The position numbers were made by a program, and so were the translations under genes. From positions 1 to 48,727 of the forward strand of contig CAYTSA010000020.1 in the NCBI GenBank assembly GCA_964440345.1: a stretch of DNA of 48,727 bases. The letters are read 5' to 3'. The number at the start of each line of letters is the position of its first letter. Positions within the stretch are counted from its first letter, which is position 1. Shown here in pieces: positions 23,502-32,455 of this stretch. Source of the DNA: CAYTSA01 sp964440345 (lineage in GTDB: Bacteria; Desulfobacterota; Desulfovibrionia; Desulfovibrionales; Desulfovibrionaceae). The notes under the pieces are model-generated. The model made no database searches. It was not told where the DNA came from and saw only the letters and a program-made list of their open reading frames with translations.

Positions 23502-26500
23502 CTATTCTTCTGATTCGTCTTCTTCTTTGTCTTGTTTTCCGTCTTCGCCCTTGGCTTGTTTTCCTATTTCTTCCAGCACGCGAAAGGGCAACCCCAACAC
23601 GCCGGTGACAATGTCCACGGCAGAGCCGCCAATGCGCCCGATGGTTCTGCCCAGCATAGAGGGCAGGCTGACGTTTACATCCGGTTCATCCAGCGAACCG
23701 GTAATGCGCACCGGAATGGTGGGCAACCCGGTGATGTTGTAATTCACGTCGTACTCCATGGCCCAATCCGGCAAGTTCAAGACCCCGCCGCCATTGGCCC
23801 GGACCATGCCGCCTTCCATGTGCAGGTCGTCATTGGTCACCACGCCGTCCTTGGCCAGTACATGGGCCGTGGCCTGGGTAAACGCGGTGCGGTCCTTTTT
23901 GCCGGTTTCTTCTTCCGACGTTTTCTTGGGCCCGAAAAAGGTGTGAAATCCCTCGGTAACGTCCAGATTCGCTTCGCCGCCCAGACTCAGTATCCGGCCG
24001 TCGTACGTCCAGCCCCGGGTGTTCAGGGTCATGTCCAGGTCCGCTGCGCCGCCTATGCGGTCAAAGTCGAACAGGTCGCTGAGTAATAGTTCCATACGGA
24101 ACTTCGTGGCCTTGGCCTGGGTGGACAAGGCGAGAATGGGGTGCACGTCCACCTGCAGGGTCCCGTTCAGGTCGCCCCCATAGAATCCGCCATGCAACGG
24201 CCCCACGTGCACGGAGTTATCTTCTATGCGCACATCAGAGGCGACATTGTCGCCCCGGAAATTGTAGAGTTTGAACGTCCCCACCTGCAGCCGTCCCTTA
24301 GCGTACAAAGCGCCCAGCGGCGAGTCTGCGGGCTTTTCCGCCAGAGCTTCAACCTTTGGGTCTGCCTTGCCCCGCTCTGTTGGCTCGGTGTTGCGATAGT
24401 TGTCGCAGTCCAGGTTGTCTACAAAAAGGTCGAACAGTATGCGAGGACCGGCCATGTCCGCCAGCTGCACTGCGCCGGAAAAATTTACTCCGTCCAGAGC
24501 CAGCTGCAGGCCGTCCAGACGCGCCTGCAGCGCCTGCAGGTCCCAGTTTTCCATGGTTCCGGAAAGCCCGGCGCTTAACGACGCCTGACCAAAAGCCTTG
24601 GGGTTTGAGATGGTCCACAACTCCACGTCCAGCTTGCGGAAAAGGTCCCGCGGCACAAAGCTGGAGGTTTTCACGGTTCCGGAAAAAGCCGGCCCTGTGA
24701 ACACGTCTTCCGCCGCCAATCTTCCGGAAAGACCTATGCCCAGCCCATGAACCAGATACTCGGAAAGTTCCAGACGTTCGCGGTCCAGGTCCAGGCCGCC
24801 TTTGGCTTGCACCCGAAGGTCCAACTTTTTCTGCTTCAACCCCAGCCCGTGGTAGCTCGCCCGCAGCCGCCCCCCGGTCAACGCCGCCAGGTCCCATGTG
24901 TTCAAGTCAACATGCGCCTTGCCGCTCAAAGATGCAGAGACTTTTTTACTAGGCAGCGCCAGTTCAACGTCAGCGCTTGCCGTAAAGGGGGCTGTCTTTG
25001 CTGCGTTGCCGGGCGCTCTGCGCCAGGCCCCGTCTACAACGGCGCTCTCGAATTCAACAACTGTGCGTTGGTCTCCTTCTCCTGGCAGGGCGACGCGCCC
25101 CGGTCCCAATTTCACCTGGGCTGAACCGCGCAAAGACTCCAGAATTTTCTTCTGGTGTTGCCCCTGACCGGCGGCTGTAATACGAAGATCACACCGGGTG
25201 TCTAAAAAGCTGGAATGGCTGTATTCCGGTGTTGCGCCGGCCGCACGGAGCAGCGCTGCGGGGTCCGCCTGGACCAGCTTCAGAGAGAGTTCGTACCGGT
25301 TCTCACTGTTGTCTTTTGCGCCGGCTCGTTTGCCAGACAACTCCCCCGAAGCCTGGCCTCCGGCAAAATCCTTGGCCTGAACGCCAAAGGAAAAGCCGGC
25401 CTTGTCAAGCGTTACCTGCAGCACCGCTCCTTGAACAACGGAGCCGGGCAACACCGCTTCCTTGCAGCGCAACCGGCCACTGACAGCCGCTGGCGGCGCA
25501 GCAGCCAAGGCGCCAAGAAATGCGCCCAGGGAAGCAGTATTCTTTCCCGTGGCCTCAGCCGCGCCCATTGTTTGTGCTACGGCGCTCCAGTCGAGCTTGG
25601 GAACGGCCAGATCAAACGAGAGAGCCGGCGTTCCCTCCCAGGAATAAGCGGCGGAGCCGGAAAGTTGAGTAGAGACCGCTTGCAACTGCAAGCCGGACAC
25701 CGCCGCCTTGCCAGGCTGCAGGGCCAGAGACGCGCTGCCGTGCAAGCCGGGCAACATGCCCAGGATAGACGCCGGCGCAAAGGGGACAAGGGCCGCGTCC
25801 GTGACTGATACGGATATATCCCCGTCCAGCCGGGGCTCGGCCAGAGAAGCAGCGTCGCCGGAAAGCCCGCCGTTGAGAGTAAGGCCCGGTAACGAGAGCT
25901 GCATGTCCGCCAGGCTGACCGGCCCGGCGGTGTCCACGCTGAGCATTCCCTGCAGCGAAACGGCAACCGGGCCGTCCGGCCCGGCTAACTCCGCCTGTGC
26001 GTCCACGGCCGTGCTCTGGGTGGTCAGCCGCAGCGCCTCCCCGCCAAGCGCCGCCTGTAAATCGGCGCCGCCTCGAAAAACTGCCTGCAGCTCGTGTCCG
26101 GCGTGCTGCGCCGCCGCCTGCAGCGTTGCCCGCCGCAAGCTGGCGGTCATGGTTTCCGGGTCCACGGCGCAGCCAGCCTGCAGGGCAAAGCTTGCCTCCA
26201 AGTCCGTGTCCAGCAAACGCGCGCTGCAGGAAAGGGAAAGATCAAACGACCAGCCGCCGCCCATGTCCAGCATGACGCCTGACGCCTCGGAGGTCTGGCC
26301 GGAAACGGCGTCTTCCCAGTGGACGGCCCCTTGGGTAATGGAAATTCCCTCCCATTGGCGCAAGCTCAGGGTTTCCAGACCGCCTGCAAATGTATCCGAA
26401 GAAGCGCCGGCGGCGGCAGAGGACAGGTCAGCCCAATTGGCCTCTCCCTGGCTGTTGCGGCCCAGGCGCAGAACCGGACGCTCCACAAGCACCTTGTCCA

Positions 26501-26939
26501 GGATCAGAACCTGCTCCAGAAGCAGTGTTTTCAGATTAATCCGCAGCTTTACAGAATCTGCTGTAAAAAAAGGGGAAAGGCCTTTTGCGTTGTAACTGGT
26601 CCCATTGGCGTTCCAGCTTGCAGACTGGGCCATGCGGATTCCCTGGGCTTTTACCCCCAGCCAGGGATAGAAGGCCGGCGTCAACGGGCCGGCAATGGAC
26701 ACCTGGCGGCCAGTGCGTTGGCTGGCGGCGTCGGCAATGGTTTGCCGCCAGTCTACGCTGGACAGGTAATACCAGCCCGCCCCAGCCGCCGCGGCCAGCA
26801 GCAGAAGGGCCGTCAGTAAAACTGCGCCCAGTAAGCGCCACAGGCGCCTGGCTCGTTTTGGCTGCTTCGGGGCCTTTTTCTGGCTGGCTTCCGTATTATC
26901 CGTCTGGCGAGCGAGAAGCGATTTTTCACGCATCGGCAT
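23502..26939 (-). CDS. AsmA-family (DUF748-like) envelope protein
   Basis: A 1145-residue protein with a basic cytoplasmic N-terminus, one membrane helix (about 36-58), and a very long periplasmic part. The part after the helix reads RTGRQVSIAGPLTPAFYPWLGVKAQGI, the AsmA N-terminal signature (seen here in two adjacent segments). Strand-rich repeats follow. The C-terminus returns to the AsmA pattern (GAADLDMTLNTRGW, NGGGVLNLPDWAMEYDV) before an acidic tail. Large AsmA-like proteins are thought to bridge the periplasm in phospholipid transport to the outer membrane. Two nearby ATG codons (26939, 26933) are possible starts. Confidence 0.88.
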   Translation of the reverse strand: MPMREKSLLARQTDNTEASQKKAPKQPKRARRLWRLLGAVLLTALLLLAAAAGAGWYYLSSVDWRQTIADAASQRTGRQVSIAGPLTPAFYPWLGVKAQGIRMAQSASWNANGTSYNAKGLSPFFTADSVKLRINLKTLLLEQVLILDKVLVERPVLRLGRNSQGEANWADLSSAAAGASSDTFAGGLETLSLRQWEGISITQGAVHWEDAVSGQTSEASGVMLDMGGGWSFDLSLSCSARLLDTDLEASFALQAGCAVDPETMTASLRRATLQAAAQHAGHELQAVFRGGADLQAALGGEALRLTTQSTAVDAQAELAGPDGPVAVSLQGMLSVDTAGPVSLADMQLSLPGLTLNGGLSGDAASLAEPRLDGDISVSVTDAALVPFAPASILGMLPGLHGSASLALQPGKAAVSGLQLQAVSTQLSGSAAYSWEGTPALSFDLAVPKLDWSAVAQTMGAAEATGKNTASLGAFLGALAAAPPAAVSGRLRCKEAVLPGSVVQGAVLQVTLDKAGFSFGVQAKDFAGGQASGELSGKRAGAKDNSENRYELSLKLVQADPAALLRAAGATPEYSHSSFLDTRCDLRITAAGQGQHQKKILESLRGSAQVKLGPGRVALPGEGDQRTVVEFESAVVDGAWRRAPGNAAKTAPFTASADVELALPSKKVSASLSGKAHVDLNTWDLAALTGGRLRASYHGLGLKQKKLDLRVQAKGGLDLDRERLELSEYLVHGLGIGLSGRLAAEDVFTGPAFSGTVKTSSFVPRDLFRKLDVELWTISNPKAFGQASLSAGLSGTMENWDLQALQARLDGLQLALDGVNFSGAVQLADMAGPRILFDLFVDNLDCDNYRNTEPTERGKADPKVEALAEKPADSPLGALYAKGRLQVGTFKLYNFRGDNVASDVRIEDNSVHVGPLHGGFYGGDLNGTLQVDVHPILALSTQAKATKFRMELLLSDLFDFDRIGGAADLDMTLNTRGWTYDGRILSLGGEANLDVTEGFHTFFGPKKTSEEETGKKDRTAFTQATAHVLAKDGVVTNDDLHMEGGMVRANGGGVLNLPDWAMEYDVNYNITGLPTIPVRITGSLDEPDVNVSLPSMLGRTIGRIGGSAVDIVTGVLGLPFRVLEEIGKQAKGEDGKQDKEEDESEE

Positions 26940-26969
26940 TGCTCACGCTGCGGCGCAGGCGGGTGTGCA

Positions 26970-27606
26970 TTATATAGCTTTCTTATTCGCCTGCTTGTCC
27001 GCTGTTTCTTTCAGGCCATGCTTTTTTAGAAGGTTGTAGTAGCTGGCCCGGGAGACTCCGGCCACTTCCACAGCCTTGGCTACGTCGCCGCCGCTTTGCT
27101 CTATCAGGGCGTCTACATAGCGGCGCTCCATCTTCTCCTTGAACTCCTTGAGCGGGGGAAGCTGGGCCGGCATGGCTGTCACGTCAAGCTCTGCGGCGGC
27201 GGACGTTTTGGCGATTTTTTTGTTTGCGGCAGGGGCTTTCTTCTTTTTTGGGACGGGTTCTGACAGGGCGGCGCTGACAAAGACTGCGACATCGCCATCC
27301 ACAGGCTTTTGCAAGGTTTTGCGGCCGTCCTGGCCGGGTTTTACGCCGGCAGGGGCCAGCAGAGCAGTGCGCACCCCTGCATTTTCAAACTCCGGCGCGG
27401 CGTTTTCGCCGCTTCCATCCGGCAAGACCAGGTCGAGCAGCACCAAGTCCCANNNNNNNNNNCAAGTCCCACTGTCCTGTCTGGCGGGCCATGCTGGCTT
27501 CTTGCAGGGTGTACACGTGCTTTGCGTCATGTCCAGCTTTCTGGACAAGTCCCGCCAGTTCCCGCCCGTGCATGATGTTGTCTTCAACAATCAAAATCCT
27601 GGCCAT
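26970..27606 (-). CDS. Response regulator: receiver plus Fis-type HTH (interrupted by assembly gap)
   Basis: The gene starts MARILIVEDNIMHGRELAGL at 27606 behind AGGAGGAAGCTCGCA. It runs into the N block (27453-27462). The base strings on both sides of the Ns share the 9-mer CAAGTCCCA. Removing the Ns and one 9-mer gives one continuous frame of 205 residues. It contains GQWDLVLLDLVLPDG with the phosphoacceptor Asp, a charged Lys/Ala linker, and a C-terminal Fis-type helix-turn-helix (GVSRASYYNLLKKHGL). There is no AAA+ domain. It is a short NtrC-family-like transcription factor lacking the sigma-54 ATPase module. No kinase is adjacent. Confidence 0.85.
27453..27462. other. Run of 10 N: assembly join
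   Basis: Ten N flanked on both sides by CAAGTCCCA. The duplicated 9-mer and the restored reading frame when one copy is dropped show that two contig ends that truly overlap were joined with an arbitrary spacer. No sequence appears to be missing. Confidence 0.9.
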
Positions 27607-27920
27607 TGCGAGCTTCCTCCTGGTTCGATACGACCTGCTCCGGCTGCGCCGCTGCATGCTGCAGAGTATGGACCCAAAGCACAGTGAATGGGCTGCGAAA
27701 GGTTTGCGCCTGCATCAATCCATCGTTGCCTCCACCATACTTCAAAGAAAAAAGCAAGGCAAGAAAGCTGGAAATGCTAAACCCACCGCCTGGCCAGCGC
27801 TGTCAGGCGATGGATTGAGTCTGCCGCGAATACTTGTCTTTGCCCTCTTGATACTGTAACGTTGTTCAACATTATAAAAAGCGGAGCCTTTGTTGCATCT
27901 TCCGCACGGCGCCACCTAAC
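27607..27920. other. 314-bp intergenic region with small palindromic repeat
   Basis: Divergent spacer between the response regulator and the HDOD gene. It contains the palindromic repeat copy at 27779-27816. No further gene or clear promoter was found. Confidence 0.5.
27788..27816 (-). repeat. Small palindromic repeat, copy 2
   Basis: GCCTGGCCAGCGCTGTCAGG and its flank CGATGGATT are the near-perfect reverse complement of 64-92. The copy can fold on itself with the preceding ACCCACCGCCT. Confidence 0.55.
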
Positions 27921-28781
27921 ATGTCAGAGATACAAGTTAAACTTCTTTCAGCAGTCGATCAGTTACCGGCCTTCCCTAAAAGCGTGCAACAAGTACTTAC
28001 GCTTTCCCAGGATGTGAACTGTTCGCCCAAAGAACTGGTGGACGTCATTAAGCACGACCCCATTTTCACCATGAAAATCATCAAGTTGGTGAATTCTCCC
28101 TTTATCGGTTTGCGCCAGAAAATCACCTCCATCCAGCAGGCCAGCGTGTACTTGGGCCTGAACACCCTGAAAAACATGGCCCTCAGCCTAGCCACCATAG
28201 GCTCGCTGCCCAGGAAGAACAAAGCCGGGTTTAGCATGGACGCCTTCTGGCTCCATTCGCTAGCCGTAGCCGCCATAACCAAGAAGCTGGCTGAACAACA
28301 GGACGTCTCCCGCGCGGGCCAGGAGGACCTTTTTTCCGCGGGGCTGCTGCACGACGTGGGCAAGGTAGTCTTTGCCGTCTTTCTCTCCGAAGAATTCAAA
28401 ACTGTTATGGACGAGGTCGCCGCCAAACAACTTGTCTTTCACGAGACCGAGGCGAACATCATCGGCGCAGACCACGCCGCCATGGGCGCCATGGTGGCTG
28501 ACAAATGGGACCTGCCGGAAACGTTGACCGCCATCATTGCCGGGCACCACAACACTGAGCGTGCCGACCCGGAACTCAACGTTGAATCGGCCATCGACTG
28601 CATCGCCACCGCAGACTTGGTGTGCAAGAAAATCAGCTTCGGAGGCGCCGGCTCTGTGACTGTAGAGCCCGTCCCCGTTTCAGCAGCCGCCCGGTTCGGC
28701 GCCAACATTGACGCTATCATCGAATCCATTCCCAACCTGGATAAGGAATTGGATAAAACCCGAATTTTTATCGAGGTCTGA
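27921..28781 (+). CDS. HDOD domain signalling protein
   Basis: A 286-residue protein made mostly of one HDOD domain. Typical elements are LPAFPKSVQQVLTLSQD, HDPIFTMKIIKLVNSPF and GLNTLKNMALSLAT. The HD-like region LLHDVGKVVFAVFL is partly retained (His-Asp present), followed by DHAAMGAMVADKWDLPE. HDOD proteins act in signal transduction and regulation, usually without proven hydrolase activity. It is followed 3 bp later by a metallo-beta-lactamase-fold gene, so the two are probably one operon. Confidence 0.88.
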   Translation: MSEIQVKLLSAVDQLPAFPKSVQQVLTLSQDVNCSPKELVDVIKHDPIFTMKIIKLVNSPFIGLRQKITSIQQASVYLGLNTLKNMALSLATIGSLPRKNKAGFSMDAFWLHSLAVAAITKKLAEQQDVSRAGQEDLFSAGLLHDVGKVVFAVFLSEEFKTVMDEVAAKQLVFHETEANIIGADHAAMGAMVADKWDLPETLTAIIAGHHNTERADPELNVESAIDCIATADLVCKKISFGGAGSVTVEPVPVSAAARFGANIDAIIESIPNLDKELDKTRIFIEV

Positions 28782-28784
28782 CAC

Positions 28785-29666
28785 GTGATCATTACCCTTC
28801 GTGGCGTCCGGGGGTCCTTGCCCTCGCCTGGGCCGGACACCATTACCTATGGCGGCAACACCACCTGTTTGGACATTGTCACGGCTGATGGAGAGCGGAT
28901 CATCATTGACGGCGGCTCCGGCGTGCGCGGCGTGGGTGAAGAGCTGGCCATAACAATGCCCATAGAATGCTCCTTTTTCATCACCCACACCCACTGGGAC
29001 CATATCCACGGCTTGCCCTTCTTTATTCCTCTGTTTGTGCCGGGAAACTCCATCACCATCTATGGCCCGCCCGACCCCGTCTCCATGAACACCATGCAGG
29101 ACGCCCTGGCCGTGCAAATGACCTACCGCTATTTCCCGGTCCGCGAGGCCGAACTTAAGTCCAACCTGAAATACGAAACCCTTATGGAAGGCCAAACCGT
29201 CCAAATAGGCTCAACTACGATCACGTCCGTCCTGATGAACCACTCTGTCATCAATTTTGGCTATAAAATTGAAGAAAACGGCAAAAGCTTCTTCTTCTCC
29301 GGCGACCACGAACCGCACCGCAACATTTACAGCCCGGACGACGAAGAGTACGCCGAATATCAGCACATAATGGATGAAAAAACAGAAGACATCGTCTCCT
29401 TCATCCGTGGATGCGACTGCGTAGTGTTGGATTCCCAATATACTGAGGAAGAATACCCCGCCAAAATCGGCTGGGGGCACTCCACATTCGACCAGTCCAT
29501 CAAGCTGGCCCGCCGGGCGGAAGTCAAACGCGCCCTGCTCACCCACCACGACCCTGCCCGCACCGACGCCCAACTGGAAGCCATAGAGGCCGACCTGCTG
29601 GACCGCTACGCCGGCCAGGCGCTGGACTTTGCAGTGGCCCGGGAAGGTACGCGCATAGAGCTGTAA
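28785..29666 (+). CDS. Metallo-beta-lactamase-fold hydrolase
   Basis: A 293-residue protein of the RNase Z/PhnP-like MBL group. It has RGVRGSLPSPGPDTITYGGN at the start, the metal motif HTHWDHIHGLPFF, a further His in NHSV, an Asp in FSGDHEPH and a C-terminal THHDP. These give a full two-metal site. The GTG start at 28785 follows GAGG eight bases upstream and is three bases after the HDOD stop. The substrate is unknown. Proteins with this exact opening often occur next to signalling domains, which fits the HDOD neighbour. Confidence 0.85.
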   Translation: MIITLRGVRGSLPSPGPDTITYGGNTTCLDIVTADGERIIIDGGSGVRGVGEELAITMPIECSFFITHTHWDHIHGLPFFIPLFVPGNSITIYGPPDPVSMNTMQDALAVQMTYRYFPVREAELKSNLKYETLMEGQTVQIGSTTITSVLMNHSVINFGYKIEENGKSFFFSGDHEPHRNIYSPDDEEYAEYQHIMDEKTEDIVSFIRGCDCVVLDSQYTEEEYPAKIGWGHSTFDQSIKLARRAEVKRALLTHHDPARTDAQLEAIEADLLDRYAGQALDFAVAREGTRIEL

Positions 29667-29679
29667 GTAAACAACGCTA

Positions 29680-29743
29680 GCGCATTTTCGCGTTGGGACA
29701 ACACTCTCCCCTGAAACAGTGTACAATTTTTTCAGGAAAATGC
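29680..29743 (+). repeat. Dispersed 63-bp hairpin element, copy 3
   Basis: Same orientation as copy 1. GCGCATTTTCGCGTTGGG opens it, CTGAAACAGTGTACAATTTT and TTCAGGAAAATGC close it. It lies between convergent genes ending at 29666 and 29823 and may serve as a bidirectional transcript end. Confidence 0.75.
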
Positions 29744-29822
29744 TCTACAATGCTCCAAAGCGAACAGGGTCTGCGCGCATGGCAAGAAGCGCAGCGATAT
29801 CCAGTGCGATCCACCAGCTTAC

Positions 29823-30158
29823 TCACCGTCGCCGGTTGAGCGCCCGCCACACTCCATACCCCGCAGCAGCTGCGGCCAGGCAAAAGAAACCCTTGCCCAG
29901 CCAGGAAAGCGCGCGCAGGTTGCCTGCCTTGCCATGCAGATGCGCGTCAAGAAACAAGTCGGCCATGAGCAGCAGCGCCGCCAGCAAGGCCAGCCCGCCA
30001 ATGGCGTAGCGCGCCAGCGTGCGGCCAAGGGGCGGCTTGCGCCAGCTGCCCGCAGGCCCGCCTGTACGGCGCAGCAGGGAAAGCGCCAGAAATCCAAACG
30101 CCGCCAAACCAATCAACGCCGCAACCAGCAGGGCCGTATTCTGCGCAGATTCCATCAT
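29823..30158 (-). CDS. Small integral membrane protein, unknown function
   Basis: A 111-residue protein with three hydrophobic segments: about 8-28 (ALLVAALIGLAAFGFLALSL), 50-70 and 88-103. Basic loops separate them (LLRRTGGPAGSWRKPPLGR), and it ends RALNRRR. I do not recognise the family. Two adjacent ATG codons at 30158 and 30155 are equally possible starts. It is divergent from the transporter at 30246. Confidence 0.6.
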   Translation of the reverse strand: MMESAQNTALLVAALIGLAAFGFLALSLLRRTGGPAGSWRKPPLGRTLARYAIGGLALLAALLLMADLFLDAHLHGKAGNLRALSWLGKGFFCLAAAAAGYGVWRALNRRR

Positions 30159-30245
30159 CGCCGCTTCGCTCCATAGGTTTTTTCCATATACAGTCTCCTG
30201 CCGGCCCCTTTGCTTTCCCCGCCTGCTGGTGCTAACAATAGCCGG

Positions 30246-31196
30246 ATGGACGCTGCAACTTTATGGAACGGCCTGGGCTGGCCATTGCTGCGCATATTGG
30301 GCTTTGTCTCGCTGGGCCTGTTCATCGCCATCCTCATTGAATCATTGAACTGGACCCACGCCATGGCCAAGGCTGCTGCGCCGCTGGTGCGCATAGGCCG
30401 GCTGCAGGATATATCCGGCGCGGCTTTTTCCATGGCCTTTTTCTCGGGCGTGGCGGCCAACACCATGCTGGCGGAAAACTACGACCAGGGCAAGCTGACC
30501 AAGCGCGAGCTTATTTTCTCCAACCTCTTTAACAGCTTGCCAACCTATTTTTTGCACATGCCCACGCTGTTCTTTGTCACGCTGCCCTTCCTGGGCGGCG
30601 CAGCCGTGGTCTACGTGGGGCTCACTTTTCTTTCTGCGCTGTTACGCACGGCGTCCATAGTGATCATGGGCCGCCTCTTTCTGCCTCCGCTGCCGGAGGG
30701 CTGCGTGGTCTGCCGGTTGGACGAACAAAAATCCTTGACCTGGGCTGAAACCCTGCGCAAAGCCTGGCGGCAGTTCACAAAACGCATCAAGCGGATCATT
30801 ATTTTCACAACACCCATCTATGCCGGTATTTTCTTCCTGAACAGGGAAGGTTTCTTCACCTGGCTGCAGGAGTCGGTCTTCAGCCAGATAGAGCTTTCCT
30901 TTTTGCCGGCCAAGGCCATGTCCATCGTGGTGTTCTACGTGGCGGCCGAAGCCACAGCTGGCCTGGCGGCGGCTGGAGCCATGCTGGACGCAGGCGACCT
31001 GGCGGCCAAAGACGTGATCATGGCCCTGCTGGTGGGCAACATCCTCTCCTCGCCCATGCGGGCATTTCGGCATCAGTTCCCTTACTACGCGGGCATTTTC
31101 TCGCCGCGTACAGCCATGAACCTGATCATCTACAACCAGACCCTGCGAGCCGCCAGCGTCGCGCTCGTAGCTGCAGGCTTTTATATGGCGGTGTAA
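30246..31196 (+). CDS. Nucleoside-recognition (Gate) domain membrane protein
   Basis: A 316-residue polytopic membrane protein with about seven to eight hydrophobic segments. The LYxxLGWPLLRILGFVSLGL start, the segment SGVAANTMLAENYDQGKL, and a second half with VFYVAAEATAGLAAAGAML resemble nucleoside-recognition or Gate proteins (SpmA/YjiH-like), which may be transporters. The ATG at 30246 has no good Shine-Dalgarno. A TTG at 30210 would add 12 residues. The AEC transporter begins 3 bp after its stop. Confidence 0.7.
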   Translation: MDAATLWNGLGWPLLRILGFVSLGLFIAILIESLNWTHAMAKAAAPLVRIGRLQDISGAAFSMAFFSGVAANTMLAENYDQGKLTKRELIFSNLFNSLPTYFLHMPTLFFVTLPFLGGAAVVYVGLTFLSALLRTASIVIMGRLFLPPLPEGCVVCRLDEQKSLTWAETLRKAWRQFTKRIKRIIIFTTPIYAGIFFLNREGFFTWLQESVFSQIELSFLPAKAMSIVVFYVAAEATAGLAAAGAMLDAGDLAAKDVIMALLVGNILSSPMRAFRHQFPYYAGIFSPRTAMNLIIYNQTLRAASVALVAAGFYMAV

Positions 31197-31198
31197 CC

Positions 31199-32113
31199 AT
31201 GGAAGCAGCCCTGACAGCCCTGGCCCCGGTTTTCTGCATCGTCCTCATCGGCTACAGCCTGCGCCGGCTGCGGTTCTTGGACGACGGCTTCTGGCCCCAT
31301 GCAGAGAAAGTCACGTACTACGTCTTTTTCCCGGCCCTGCTCTTTACCAGCCTGTCCACGGCTTCGTTCAACGACTACCCGGCCCTGCCCATGGGCGGCG
31401 CGCTGGTCACGGGCATTCTGGTCACTGCCGCGCTTACGCTGTTTTTGCGGCGTTTTCTGGAGTGTGACGGGCCAGCGTTCTCCTCGGTCTTTCAGGGCGC
31501 CGTGCGCATGAACACTTACGTTGGCATAGCCGGCGCCATGGCCCTGGCCGGCGACGAGGGCGTCACCCTTATCGCCATCGCCATTCTGGCCATTGTGCCC
31601 CTGGTAAACCTGCTCTGCGTGCCCATTTTGGCGCATTTCGGCTCCCAAGAAACGCACGGGGTGCGCACAGCGATTATCCAGATAGTCAAGAATCCGCTCA
31701 TTTTGGGCTGCGCAGCGGGCTACGCCGTCAACGCCTCTGACCTGCCCCTGCCAGGGCCAGTGTTCGAGACTTTGCGCATACTGAGCAAGGCGGCGCTGCC
31801 CATGGGCCTAATGGCCGTGGGCGCCGGGTTGAACTTTGCCGCGCTGAAGACCCACGCAACGCCCATGGCCCTGTCTGCCGTGCTCAAGCTGCTGGTCTAC
31901 CCCCTGGCCACGGCCATCGCCTGCGAGCTGTACAAGGTTCCAGACTCTGCGGCCCTGGTGGCGCTCATCTTCAGCGCGCTGCCCACAGCCTCGTCGTCGT
32001 ACATACTGGCCAGACAACTGGGCGGCGACGCCTCGCTCATGGCCGGCGTCATCACCAGCCAAACAGTGGCTGCAGCCGTGACCATGCCTCTGGTGTTGTA
32101 TTATCTCGTGTAA
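31199..32113 (+). CDS. AEC-family permease (auxin efflux carrier type)
   Basis: A 304-residue membrane protein with about ten hydrophobic helices arranged as an inverted repeat. Typical AEC segments include APVFCIVLIGYSLRRLRFL, YYVFFPALLFTSL, SKAALPMGLMAVGAGL and SALPTASSSYILARQLGGD. Bacterial members export or import organic acids and amino acids. The substrate is not predictable. It is coupled to the preceding membrane protein gene. Confidence 0.9.
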   Translation: MEAALTALAPVFCIVLIGYSLRRLRFLDDGFWPHAEKVTYYVFFPALLFTSLSTASFNDYPALPMGGALVTGILVTAALTLFLRRFLECDGPAFSSVFQGAVRMNTYVGIAGAMALAGDEGVTLIAIAILAIVPLVNLLCVPILAHFGSQETHGVRTAIIQIVKNPLILGCAAGYAVNASDLPLPGPVFETLRILSKAALPMGLMAVGAGLNFAALKTHATPMALSAVLKLLVYPLATAIACELYKVPDSAALVALIFSALPTASSSYILARQLGGDASLMAGVITSQTVAAAVTMPLVLYYLV

Positions 32114-32165
32114 ACTTTTTTTACAGCGCTTTTTGGGACCGCATTGCCATAAGTAATTCAACTAG

Positions 32166-32277
32166 CGGCAGCCGGATATGGTCGATTTCTGGCGACCGGT
32201 TCAAATCGAATCGTACTGTGACATGCAACCTTGCCGCCGCAAGGTTAGAGCATGCGCCATTGGAAATATAGAGATAC
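32166..32277 (+). repeat. Dispersed 111-bp repeat, copy 1
   Basis: Starts CGGCAGCCGGATATGG, includes ACTGTGACATGCA, GCCGCCGC and GCCATTGGAAATAT, and ends GATAC. It matches 48503-48613 in the same orientation with scattered differences. Both copies lie in intergenic DNA just after the last gene of a plus-strand transcript. Confidence 0.8.
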
Positions 32278-32283
32278 TCTTAT

Positions 32284-32347
32284 GCATTTTCTTGAAACAA
32301 TTGTACATTGTTTCAGGAGCCAGCGTTGTCTCAACACAAAAATGCGC
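32284..32347 (-). repeat. Dispersed 63-bp hairpin element, copy 4
   Basis: Reverse-strand copy. It has CTTGAAACAATTGTACATTG followed by TTTCAGGAGC, then CAGCGTTGTCTCAACAC and AAAAATGCGC. Confidence 0.8.
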
Positions 32348-32348
32348 T

Positions 32349-32374
32349 AGAGCATTTCACTGTTGAAATGCTCT
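32349..32374. terminator. AGAGCATTTCA hairpin at a convergent gene boundary
   Basis: Perfect 11-bp stem AGAGCATTTCA/TGAAATGCTCT with loop CTGT. Hairpins of this GAGCATTTCA type are common between Desulfovibrio genes. It could end transcription from either side. No strong T tract is present. Confidence 0.45.
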
Positions 32375-32455
32375 GCAAGGATTTGCTTGCAACTCATTGC
32401 CGTGAAATGCTATAATAACCGGGGAAGGAAAATTAAGCATAAAGAAAATTATATG

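Larger units (their letters stand above)
32114..32455. other. 342-bp intergenic region made largely of repeats
   Basis: Between convergent genes. It holds copy 1 of the 111-bp dispersed repeat (32166-32277), copy 4 of the 63-bp hairpin element (32284-32347), and the hairpin AGAGCATTTCA/TGAAATGCTCT (32349-32374). No gene was found. Confidence 0.7.
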
